From Saturnia japonica (taxonomy: Eukaryota; Arthropoda; Insecta; Lepidoptera; Saturniidae), in NCBI GenBank assembly GCA_033032175.1, contig CM065318.1, positions 11,470,001 through 11,534,000 on the forward strand: 64,000 bases of DNA, given 5' to 3'. The position numbers and the translations under genes were made by a program. Each line of letters begins with the position of its first letter. Position 1 is the first letter of the stretch. The notes beneath the pieces were generated by a model. It ran no database searches and was not told the origin of the DNA. It saw nothing but the letters and a program-made list of their open reading frames with translations. This document shows, piece by piece, positions 11,641-22,282 of this stretch.

Positions 11641-14600
11641 ATACAATAATATACTGGCCATTTTAATATACAGAATTAGTTTTTTTTTTTTTTAAATAGA
11701 CGAACAAATTCGTTTATAAAAAATTAAAAAATAAGTAAGAAGATGGCGCCATCGATACTGATTATGTAAAGTTAATAGCATAATCAAAACATTAACAAGT
11801 TTAAAATTCAACACTCGATCGCACGTGTTCACTGCGAATCGTATTATTAAGCATAATCAGCAAATTAATTTAAATTGCACGACATAAATAATTCACTACC
11901 TATTCCACAGTGGTATCTACATACATGACGTCAAGATATTCGGACTGACTACTTACTTAGGTATACGTAATATGTATGTACGAATCGTTCCAATTTCATG
12001 TAATATTTTTCTGATTAACAAAATATGCGAACTTATTCTGAATAATCTCTCTACCTTAAAGTCAGGATACCGTATTATATTAAAAAAACCGGTTCGGATT
12101 TCGCTAAAAAATTAATTAAGTATTCTTGCCTATAAATAGCAATTTATGTAAATTAGTTTTTTCTTTTATTAAGGTTATAATTTTTGTCTATAAAATTATC
12201 AATTACACATAAATATGTATATAGGTACCTAACAAATCAAATGTATCTAGAAATGTAAGCCAAATTGAACATAGAATGGCTGCCAGAACTGCAAACTATA
12301 CGGAATGCTTCGCAATTGGCACTAAGACGATTTTGATACTATTCCAATATGTTATTTATTTATTGTATAAAATCAAAAGGTGCTATTATTGATCTTCGAT
12401 ATAAACTGTTTGGTATTATATAGTATCTATTTCTCTATACTTTCACATCATTCAAAGACTGCTCCATATCCTTGTATAACTAAGCTATAAACAATTTTCA
12501 TGTTTTTATTATTCATTATCCACTTTTATATTTTAAATACTTAGTGGTTTCGTGCAAATTAAAAAATAATAATTTCTTACCTATGAAAACCTAGATGAAA
12601 AATAAACATAATAATCTTTAGTCATTACCATAATTAATCGTTACCATTCTCCTAAATGTATATGGTAATGAGAGGAGTGATAATTTTATTATATTTTTAT
12701 AATTTTTTCGAGTAACTCCATAAATAATAGCAAATACATAGGCGTTAGAAACATTACATAACATTCAGAAATTATTGAAACTCATTAATGATAAATATGT
12801 TAGCAAGAACTATACAATAAACAATTAGCAATTACCGCAAAATAGTACGACTGGTAATGAGAAAATAAATGTACCAAAGGCTAAAATCTCATCTTTTTTT
12901 TTTAAAACATCTGCAAGATTTTGCCCCGTTCTCTGTTCACTGGCCTACTAAGTGAGGGTCGTGCGTGCAAGGAAAGGGGTAGGAAACTCCACTTGGTAAA
13001 TCTACACGTTAATTTTGTTTTTTCAAGTTGAATTAATGGTAATGACTATTTTTTCCCCCCCGACAAAATTATGCATCACACTGAACGTAAAGTACAATCG
13101 TGCAGCACTTCTAAATTTCTTAAATTAGTTCCATAAATTCATTAAAGATATCAAAACAACAGGAGATTGGAAAGTATCAAAGTAATTTGTTATTAATTTC
13201 CAATTCCCAGAATGTATGTCCCGACCGGTACTGGTAATGATTTTTAAGTATATTTTCTTTATTTTTTAGGTACTTATTAGTCAATCACATAATTTGTTTT
13301 GTATGTGAAATATACATAATTATGCAAGTTGTCTAAAATAAAAATATTTGTTGTTATATGAATACGTAGTTTGTTGATTTTTTGATGAACATGTGATTTA
13401 TACGAAACGAGAGAATCACCCTAATTGAAATCGTATTCATTTCATTAAAAAGTTCGTTGAGATTCATCAGCTATCATGTCAAATTACATAACTTTATAAC
13501 TGTGACGTCAGACATTGTTATGAATAGAGTGGTCAGTCGGCTATGTTATGGATGATTTAATGTACCCAAGCGTTTTTGTAGGTATATAATATTACATGAG
13601 CACACAAGTAATTTCTTACAAAAGCATTTCTCAATAAGTCTCGTTTAGTGCTCCGAGTTGAGTAGTAGGGTTCTTGAACACGATAAGATAGAGATTACAC
13701 AAGAATCAACGCTAGTCAACCAAGCGTCTATTCTTTCGGTAAAGAGGACACGAGAGTCGAGTAAATATGGAGTAAGAATACTCGATCGTACCGTCTATAC
13801 ACGCAGTAATTGGTTACGAAGTTACATTCTATCCGATTTGACTCAATCATACGTTAATTTACTGAGCCTAGATATAAGGAGAACAATTGATATAGACAAT
13901 TATTGTACAGTAAATGCATCCAGAAAACAGAGAGCAGATTACAACGGTCAACACAAATTTTGGGTCTGACTTCTTAGGGTAAGATTTTGGTCTCTTTTAC
14001 GTATCTAATCTTTTGCAGAAACCAAAGCGATATTTCGAATGTTAAGAAAAACAACCAAATTTTCTCATAACTAATGAAGATTTTTATTGTAAACTGAAAT
14101 GTTCTAACTCGTTATAATATTATATTTTACTGCTGTTTTAATAATGTTAGCAATGTTTATTTGAATTTCTTTTAAAATATGTGACACTTATCAAATATTT
14201 TTTATTGCTAATTTTTGACATAAATTGCGACACTAACGCGCTCTAGGATCAGCCCCCCCTGTGTTCAGACATATACACACACAATATTACGACATTTCTC
14301 TTTATATCTAGGTTCCATGCGTCAATTGCTCGCTTTAATATACAAAAATGATAATACCTAACTATCGTCTAAGTGATAATTGTATATAAATGTAAACCGT
14401 TAACACGTATTACATATTTTAGCGGTAAAAAAAGTCATCGTCCGCGATGCGGATCTTCGAATGAAAATTGAGATTTTCGAGCCTCTCACTGACTGTGATT
14501 GAGCAAAATCATTTTGAATACCTACCTACGTGTATAAGAAACGCCAATCAAAAAAAGTGACGTCATCGTACAATATTTATTGTATTTATCTTTTGACAAG

Positions 14601-14824
14601 TGACTTTAAAATTTTATAGGTGTTGAAAAAATTTCATAAGTTTTAACTGAAATCCTTGTAAACTCAACTTTGCACATAATACCTTTAACCCTAGTGGCAT
14701 TTATTATATATTTTTGGATATGTTTTATTACGGATATGTGCTAGTTACGGTAACGGTTAAAAAAAGTGCGTGCGTACAAACTAGAAGGTCAGAAGTGAAA
14801 CTTCATTGGCAAAATAATTTTTTA
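11641..14824. other. Gene-free AT-rich stretch with one unrecognised open frame
   Basis: A 103-codon plus frame (13658-13969) in a less AT-rich block (13600-13980) resembles no protein I know and starts at a non-ATG codon; the block could be a solo LTR or old transposon end. Bases 10980-11060 and 12900-13080 show nothing specific. No other supported feature. Confidence 0.35.
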
Positions 14825-15533
14825 AATCCTCGTTTATATCTATACTAATCTAAAGCTTTAGATTTTCGAGACTTTAGAGGGAGGGAAAAGGAAGATATGT
14901 TAGGAATTTAATGAATTTAATTATCATTAAAATATTAAGTATATTAAATTCTTAAATGACGAGTGGCAAAATTAAAATTCCAACATGTTATTTGTAAATA
15001 TTAAAACTTCCTAACCTTCAAACGAATTAACATAAAAAAATGTATATTAACAAAAAGATAACAAATATATTACTTAGTCTGAACCACTGCTTAGTATATG
15101 ACGATTTACAAATTTATCACAAAATGTTTATTTATAAATTTAACTCACTGTTTACACATTGTTTCCATTGGCTAATATTCTTGTAAATCTCGTTTATATA
15201 TAAACTAATCTAAACCATTAGATTTTCGAGACTTAGAGGGAGGGAAAAAGGAAGATATGCTAGGAATTTAATGAATTTAATTGTCATTAAAATATTAAGT
15301 ATATTAAATTCTTAAATGACGAGTGACAAATTAAAATGCCACATGTGGTATTTGTAAATATTAAAAATTCCTAACCTTCAAAACGACTTAACATAAAAAA
15401 TTGTATATTAACAAAAAGATAACAAATATATTACTTACTCTGAACAATTGTTTAGTATAGGACGATTTACAAATTTATTGCAAAATGTTTATTTGTAAAT
15501 TTAACTCACTGTTTACACATTGTCTCTATGGCT
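14825..15533 (+). repeat. Tandem duplication, unit 360 bp
   Basis: TCGTTTATATCTATACTAAT ... GATTTTCGAGACTTTAGAGG at 14830-14880 returns 360 bp later (15190-15240). The two units stay similar across their length, both ending in TTAACTCACTGTTTACACAT. Differences are scattered substitutions and small indels, so it is not brand new. Non-coding. A CT-rich stretch (15565-15600) and a (TA)n run (15972-15992) lie beyond it. Confidence 0.8.
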
Positions 15534-16754
15534 ACGTGGTTCATGCTACATTCGCCCTTTCTCACTCTCTCTCAATCGCTCTCTCCCTCTCTCTCTCAAA
15601 ACGTTTCACACTTTCATGACGCGTTGCATCCGTAAAAATTATACCCTCGTGCGCGCAAAGAAGTTTCACTTCAAAAATCTATAAAACCCCTGGTTTTATC
15701 TACAATTGTTACACGGTCTACAATTGTCAATTGAGATCAAATTAGACCCCGTTGTGAACCGCTAGTAACTAAGTAAGTAGTCACTGCCATGCCCGAGATG
15801 AATAAATATTGAATACAATATTTATTTAAACGATTTCGTTCTCAGAAATTGTATTTCACACGTTAAATAGTAAATAATGACAGCTTTTGGACTCAAACGG
15901 ATATCAGTTATTTTCATAAAGCCGTAATAAAGTGTCTGCTGAAAAAAAGGGACTAAGTTTTTTTATCCATTTATATATATATATATATATATCTAAAAAA
16001 ACCTTTATTATTGTAAAACGAATAATATTTTTTAATGAAAATGATTTTTTTAGATTTCCAATTATTAAAATGTTATTCTCTAATTTAAAAATTCAAATTG
16101 TAAATATAATATTATTTATATTATTCGATTTCGATTGCCAGTTTCTTCTGGTTACTTTGGGTAATTATGGGTCCGGATCTTTTGTATTCATGGCACTATA
16201 CTGTAAACTAAACTGTAATTTATAATTTATTGGTTTTATTAGGTTTAGAAATTTGTTTTTTTTTGTGTGAATACTCACAGGCAAAAACTAATTTAGTAGT
16301 AGTTAGATTAGAAAATAAAAACTCTAAAGTGTTTAAAAAAGTATCTAAATAATGTTATGTCAAAATTTATGCAACTGTCAATCTTAAATCGGGTATACCG
16401 ATTTAAATTAGTCTATCTGTGATGAAATTTGCAGAGAAAGTTGTTTTTTAAGTGAAAACTTTGTTAGCCGTGTTGAGCGATTATTGATAGGGGAAAAACA
16501 TCTGGGTTCGCGTCACCGATAATCTCGACATGCTCGTGACATATTGCGCTTGCACCTGACTAGCGAAGCGTGGTATAGCGGCCTGTGTAGATGTATTTAT
16601 TCCATTGTTTTGAGTGTTCACTTCTGTTGGCAGTCCTTATGACTGCCTCTTTTTTTTTGTAACCGAAGTTACTTATCCCGGGGACTAAACTAAAAAAAGA
16701 GACGCACACTTTAATAAAACGCATACTCTTTAAGAATTTTCTAAGCTATCATAG
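15534..16754. other. Gene-free stretch with simple sequence
   Basis: Contains the CT-rich run (15565-15600), a TA microsatellite (15972-15992) and AT-rich DNA. A GC-richer block at 16495-16625 with GATAATCTCGACATGCTCGT is unrecognised. No gene supported. Confidence 0.4.
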
Positions 16755-18035
16755 TCACAGAATTGGCTCAGCTGTGTTATAACCAGATTTCTACGCACTA
16801 CGAATTTAATGTACTGAGTAAATTTATAATTTGTTTATATTTTTTTAATAAAAAAAATTTTGTTTTGGTTTTAAGGCCTTTATCCCTTTAGGTTAAATGG
16901 ACCTAGTTGAATCAACGTATTTTATTTGAAGTAACAATCAATGAAGTTCTTGAATACCAAAAGTGCGTTAGTACTACTTAATATTAGTTCCTTACATATG
17001 AAATTGGCGTTTTGAAGATCTGTTCACTTTGATCTCAAATATCTGGTTACAAATTCCAAATTTAGGCTTGTGTATTTGTGTTTCATCTGTTTCTCACCAT
17101 TTTATTTTTCTTTGACATCGTTCTTTTCACAAAATAGAAAATTTAAAATATCGCCTTATTTTTCATAGTTCCATTGTGGCATCAGCGTTGCAGAATCAGC
17201 TCGAAGGATTAATGATGTGTATGAGAAAGCTACTTTAAAAGAAAACACGGTACGTTTTTGGTTCCAACGTTTTCGTTCTGGAAATTTTTACCTACGAAAC
17301 AAAACCCGTGGACGGCCGGAGACCTAGTTGAAAATGAATAATCAAAGGTGATCGTTGAAACGGATCATTCGCAAACCATATCAGAGTTAGCGGCAGGCTT
17401 CGGTGTGAGTGATAAAAAAAATTATTCACTTGAAACAAACAGGAACAGTGAAAAAGCTCGAGAAATGGGTACCGCATGAATTGACTGAAGCACGCCAACA
17501 AACACCTAGTGAGTTCTGCGTTACATTACTCAACCGTCACAATAACGATGGAATTTTGAATCGTATTGTTAGTTGTGACGAAAAATGGATCCTTTACGAC
17601 AATCGGAAACGCTCATTACAGTGGTTGGACTCAGTAGAACTGGCCAAATCCTGTCCCAAGCGAATGTTGACTCAGAAAAAGGTACTGGTGAGTGTTTGGT
17701 GGACCAGTGCTGGTGACATACACTACAGCTTCGTAAGATCTGTCCAGACGATAACGGCAGATCTGTATTGTCAACAATTGCAAATCATGATGGAAAAGCT
17801 AGCTGTTAAACAACCGAGACTGGTCAATATCGCAAGCCCACTGCTGCTTCAGAATAACGCTAGACCCCATACTTTACGACCAACGGTCGGTAAATTAGAG
17901 GAACTGCGATTGGAATGTCTCCGAAACCCACCATATTTCCCGGACATTTCTCCAACAAATTAACACTTTATTCGAAATTCGGACAATTTCTTGCAAGGAA
18001 AATAAATTCAATTCCGATGAGGCTGTCTGCCTGAT
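16755..18035 (+). repeat. Identical direct repeat, copy 1 (1281 bp)
   Basis: Every line I compared is identical to 19345-20625, homopolymers included. The repeat covers 229 bp of left flank plus most of a dead mariner. Because both share the flank and all inactivating mutations, they are not two transposition events; they are either a segmental duplication or an assembly artefact. Confidence 0.9.
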
Positions 18036-18100
18036 AAACGCCTTCAAAGATTTTATTGATCTGCTCCACAATTTTTCAGCAATGGATCAATAAAAAACCT
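16984..18100 (+). mobile_element. Mariner copy with a corrupted right end
   Basis: The left TIR is TTAGTTCCTTACATATGAAA after a TA at 16982-16983. The right part is lost: from 18036 to about 18100 the sequence is an indel-ridden version of 20626-20710 and then turns into homopolymer-rich spacer. No right TIR is found. Confidence 0.8.
17174..17963 (+). pseudogene. Dead mariner transposase (copy 1)
   Basis: Recognisable from ESARRINDVYEKATLKENT onward. Frame is lost at GRPET (about 17327), with a further stop, and again at GVSDKK (about 17415); the rest is open to 17963. WVPHEL and the first catalytic Asp (SCDEKWILYDN) remain, but the second is Asn (LLQNNARPH) and the third is Asn followed by a stop (SPTN*). 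It cannot be active. Confidence 0.88.
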
Positions 18101-19344
18101 AAGAAAAAGTTTAAAATAAATTTTATTTTTTTTTTTTTCAAAATTAAACATTCATATTTAAAATTTATCCCTTACTGAGGATTCCGTTTTAAAAATTTTT
18201 TCTAAATTTTTTGTTTTAATTATTTGTTTAAAATTTAAACACCCCAGGTGGTGGTCACCTCCCTTTTTTGCAAAGGCTCTAGAACAACTAAATTACAATT
18301 GACAAAACCGCACTCCTGTTTTTTTTTTTTTAAAAAAAAAAAAAACTTAATTTTGATCATTTTTTTTCAAAATCCTTAAAAAAAAAATTATTTAGAATAA
18401 AAGAGGGAATAAACCACACCGTGAGAAGGGGGGGTTTCCCGGTCAGAAATCTTTGGTTGGCCAAAAAGCGAGCAGTCGCTTGTCTTGATTCCAAAAAAAA
18501 AAATAAAAAATTAAAAAAGCCAAAATTAAGATTTTTTTGGAAGAACTTTTGGAAACCATTAAATGACTTTACCCAAAAAATTAATTTTTTTTTAAAATAT
18601 GGCAAAAAATTAAAAAGTTAAAAAATCGTAAAACTTTTAAAAATTTTTTAAAAAATTTAATAATGTTATTACTTATTATTGGAATTTACAAAACCTCAAC
18701 TCAAAATTATTTCCATTTAGATTAAAACTGTAACAATTATTTTAAATTTTTTTTTTTTATAGTTTAATAAATTTGATTAATTTTTTTTTGTTGGTTACAA
18801 AATTTTTTTTAAACTTTTATGCTAAATGAAAAAAAAAAATAATTTAAATCTTAATTTCTTTGGTGTCTAAAAAATGGAAAAACTAGGTTCCATATTTTCC
18901 AAACAATCAAAGAGAGCGTGGATCACTTTTATTCCAGATCAAAGGTCCGTTTAGTTCGTTATTTTCTTGCCGACGCCCACCTCCCCCCCTTAATTTGGGT
19001 TCTCGTACATTCAATAATAAATCCTTTTAAATTTGTATTGCCTTTTTTTTTCATGTTAATAAATTTTCACTACCGTTGCTCCCCTTATTTAGGCGCGGGT
19101 TTTTTTTTTTGCAAATCCGATTTTACTATTTCTAAAAAAAATTTATTTAACTATTTCCATTTAATGCAAAACCTTTAGGACTTGCCATGTTTCTTAACAA
19201 AAACATAGGGAAAACAAAAATTAAATTCAAGGTAATGAAATAAGCACTAGTTACGTTTAAAGGGCGTTTGCCATGGGTTTTTTTTTTTGGTTTATTTTTA
19301 AAGAAAGTGGGCCAAAAAACATTTTTTTGTTTTGGGTTTTTTTT
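18036..19344. other. Homopolymer-rich spacer, probably unpolished sequence
   Basis: Between the two identical blocks the composition changes sharply: long A and T runs (8 to 13 bases), G and C runs such as GGGGGGG near 18430 and CCCCCC near 18985, and few ordinary words. Its first 65 bases are a noisy copy of the mariner 3' part. The small open frames here are not genes. Confidence 0.7.
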
Positions 19345-20625
19345 TCACAGAATTGGCTCAGCTGTGTTATAACCAGATTTCTACGCACTACGAATTTAAT
19401 GTACTGAGTAAATTTATAATTTGTTTATATTTTTTTAATAAAAAAAATTTTGTTTTGGTTTTAAGGCCTTTATCCCTTTAGGTTAAATGGACCTAGTTGA
19501 ATCAACGTATTTTATTTGAAGTAACAATCAATGAAGTTCTTGAATACCAAAAGTGCGTTAGTACTACTTAATATTAGTTCCTTACATATGAAATTGGCGT
19601 TTTGAAGATCTGTTCACTTTGATCTCAAATATCTGGTTACAAATTCCAAATTTAGGCTTGTGTATTTGTGTTTCATCTGTTTCTCACCATTTTATTTTTC
19701 TTTGACATCGTTCTTTTCACAAAATAGAAAATTTAAAATATCGCCTTATTTTTCATAGTTCCATTGTGGCATCAGCGTTGCAGAATCAGCTCGAAGGATT
19801 AATGATGTGTATGAGAAAGCTACTTTAAAAGAAAACACGGTACGTTTTTGGTTCCAACGTTTTCGTTCTGGAAATTTTTACCTACGAAACAAAACCCGTG
19901 GACGGCCGGAGACCTAGTTGAAAATGAATAATCAAAGGTGATCGTTGAAACGGATCATTCGCAAACCATATCAGAGTTAGCGGCAGGCTTCGGTGTGAGT
20001 GATAAAAAAAATTATTCACTTGAAACAAACAGGAACAGTGAAAAAGCTCGAGAAATGGGTACCGCATGAATTGACTGAAGCACGCCAACAAACACCTAGT
20101 GAGTTCTGCGTTACATTACTCAACCGTCACAATAACGATGGAATTTTGAATCGTATTGTTAGTTGTGACGAAAAATGGATCCTTTACGACAATCGGAAAC
20201 GCTCATTACAGTGGTTGGACTCAGTAGAACTGGCCAAATCCTGTCCCAAGCGAATGTTGACTCAGAAAAAGGTACTGGTGAGTGTTTGGTGGACCAGTGC
20301 TGGTGACATACACTACAGCTTCGTAAGATCTGTCCAGACGATAACGGCAGATCTGTATTGTCAACAATTGCAAATCATGATGGAAAAGCTAGCTGTTAAA
20401 CAACCGAGACTGGTCAATATCGCAAGCCCACTGCTGCTTCAGAATAACGCTAGACCCCATACTTTACGACCAACGGTCGGTAAATTAGAGGAACTGCGAT
20501 TGGAATGTCTCCGAAACCCACCATATTTCCCGGACATTTCTCCAACAAATTAACACTTTATTCGAAATTCGGACAATTTCTTGCAAGGAAAATAAATTCA
20601 ATTCCGATGAGGCTGTCTGCCTGAT
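19345..20625 (+). repeat. Identical direct repeat, copy 2 (1281 bp)
   Basis: Partner of 16755-18035 at an offset of 2590 bp. After 20625 this copy continues cleanly into the mariner right end, whereas copy 1 decays into the spacer. Confidence 0.9.
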
Positions 20626-20823
20626 GAAACTGCCTTCAAAGATTTTATTGATTCTTGCTCTCACAATTTTTTCAGCAATGGAATCAATGAACTACCTTTA
20701 AAATGGTGAAAGTGCATAGATAATAATGGTACATACTTCGATTGATTAGATGTATAATTTCATAATTTTTTTTTCATTTTACTTTTACCATATAAAACGC
20801 TAATTTCATATGTAAGAACCTAA
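19574..20823 (+). mobile_element. Mariner copy with both ends, 1250 bp
   Basis: Left TIR TTAGTTCCTTACATATGAAA, right TIR (reverse complement) TTAGGTTCTTACATATGAAA, both continuing TTRGCGTTTT, with TA at 19572-19573 and 20824-20825. It belongs to the same family as the copies at 27255 and 47821 and is related to, but distinct from, the one at 7055. Confidence 0.9.
19764..20553 (+). pseudogene. Dead mariner transposase (copy 2)
   Basis: It carries the same frame breaks and the same Asp-to-Asn changes at the second and third catalytic positions as the copy at 17174-17963. Past the stop at 20551 the expected C-terminal part (NFLQGK-type through the last domain) can still be followed in broken frames to about 20710. 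Confidence 0.88.
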
Positions 20824-20849
20824 TAATAATGAATAACAAAATATTTATT

Positions 20850-21058
20850 CTCATCCATATTAATATTATAAATGCGAAAGTAACTCTGTCTGTTACGTTT
20901 TCGCGCCTAAACCCCTCAACCAATTTTGATGAATTTTGTATAGAGATATATTGACCCTTGGAGAAGGACATACGGTACCTTATGGCGTGAAAATAAAACT
21001 GGAAGGGGTGAAATAGGGCAGGGCATGAAAGTTTGTATGAAAAGGAAAACCCCACCAT
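20850..21058 (+). repeat. Dispersed repeat of lepidopteran type (family I)
   Basis: ATTATAAATGCGAAAGTAAC, TCTGTCTGTTACG, CCTCAACCAATTTTGATGAA and a GGAAGGGGTGAAATAGGG tail form a repeat I know as common in moths and butterflies. It lies directly after the mariner. Confidence 0.55.
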
Positions 21059-21312
21059 TTTTCAATTTAGGGATATGAAAATTAATATTTATGGTTTTGA
21101 AAAGAAATAATACAGGGTTACTTACGTGTTTTTGAAAAATTATCCAGCAAGGTGGTACAATATCCGTATTTCAATAAATTATTTTTGAAGTTTTACTAGG
21201 ACAGTTAATGTATTGAACTCATATTTACATATAGAGCGATAAACCCGTTACTGATTATATTTAGGTTTCTCGCAATAAGGGATCAGCCGGTGCATATGCA
21301 GTAATATAGCGG

Positions 21313-21566
21313 GGTGGTAAGGATCGCGACCTCCATAAACATGGTGATAAACCTATGTATGGTTTTCTTTTGGTTTGTCATGTTCTGAGGTTAGTCGGTG
21401 GTAGGGATGGCGACTATCATAAACATAGTGATAAACTATGAATGATTTTCTTTTGGTTTGTCGTGTTTCGAGGTCAGTCGGTGGTAGGGATGGCGACTAC
21501 CATAAGCATAGTGATAAACCCATGTTTGATTTTCTTTTGGTTTGTCGTGTTCCGAGATCAGTCGGG
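21313..21566 (+). repeat. Tandem array, three units of about 84 bp
   Basis: Each unit has GGTAGGGATGGCGACTACCA, an ATAGTGATAAACC block, TTTTCTTTTGGTTTGTCGTG and a GAGRTCAGTCGG end. The TTTTCTTTTGGTTTGTC word starts at 21363, 21446 and 21530. A diverged fourth unit lies apart at 21808-21916. The frame read across it on the minus strand (DKPKENQ repeats) is only the array translated. Confidence 0.8.
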
Positions 21567-21639
21567 TATATTCAATAATACGCAGACGAAGTCGCGGATA
21601 CCAAGCTAGTAACTTTATAAACAAACAAAAATTCCAAAT

Positions 21640-21725
21640 CAGCAGGACTCAAACACCTTAAACAACTCGTGCGGCGGGTCAGACCGGTCGTTGTCGTGAC
21701 GCTTTGGCCCGAACGTTGGCGGTGT
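21640..21725 (-). repeat. tRNA-derived SINE-like piece (reverse)
   Basis: Reverse-complemented it has CGCACGAGTTG and a B-box-like GTTTGAGTCCTGCTGATTTG. The same layout is seen at 26630-26715 (GTACGAGTGG, GTTCGAGTCCCACTGATTT). No cloverleaf could be drawn with confidence. Confidence 0.4.
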
Positions 21726-22119
21726 GGAGCAAAGTTCGTTTTTTTTTTTATAGACAGGCTGGATCATTTTAATTTTTCACGTTAAAACATGGACAGACTA
21801 AAAGCGGTTGGTAGGGATCACGACCACCATACACATAGTAATAAAATAAACGCCTAAGTACACAGTGACATTTTTTTGGTTTGTCGTGTTTCGGGAGCAC
21901 TCGGTGTATTTTTTTTTATATATTCACATAGATGTTTCACATCTGCCGGTCGTCACGTGACGGCCAACTTTTTTTCCGAAGTTGGTTATAAATAGTTATA
22001 AGCTGCAGTGACCGCTTAACATAAAGTGGATTGCATGCTTGTTTGTTACTTCTTACCACAAAAAATATACATTAACTAATTGGTTAAAATAAAAACATTT
22101 TTTTTTTTATTCTTTATAG

Positions 22120-22282
22120 GTTTTCAGCGTTATAGCCACAATCTTACATCTGATGATGTGGCCCAAGGTGGTAGCACGCTAAACCTAGCGGCGAAACTGG
22201 ATCTCAAGTGCAACTACCGAAACACACCTATAGGTGCTTGGAGGCAGATTTTCAACCTGAGGGTGGTAGCTAGCTAGCCTGC
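22120..22282 (+). repeat. Interspersed repeat family C, copy 2
   Basis: GTTATAGCCACAATCTTACA, GATGATGTGGCCCAAGGTGG, CAACTACCGAAACACACC and TAGGTGCTTGGAGGCAGATT are shared with 9485-9620 and 35385-35525. The wording is common in Lepidoptera, as I recall. The 65-codon frame here is incidental. Confidence 0.55.

Noticed and set aside
13658..13969. 103-codon plus frame as a gene
   Set aside because: Starts at a non-ATG codon, no domain recognised; kept only as part of an unassigned block.
15932..16225. 97-codon plus frame with IYIYIYIS
   Set aside because: It is produced by a TA microsatellite and AT-rich DNA; no domain.
18357..19178. Several open frames on both strands (for example 18421-18621 and 18918-19178)
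   Set aside because: They lie in the homopolymer-rich spacer, where base calls appear unreliable.
21436..21624. 62-codon minus frame with repeated DKPKEN
   Set aside because: Simply the 84-bp tandem array translated.
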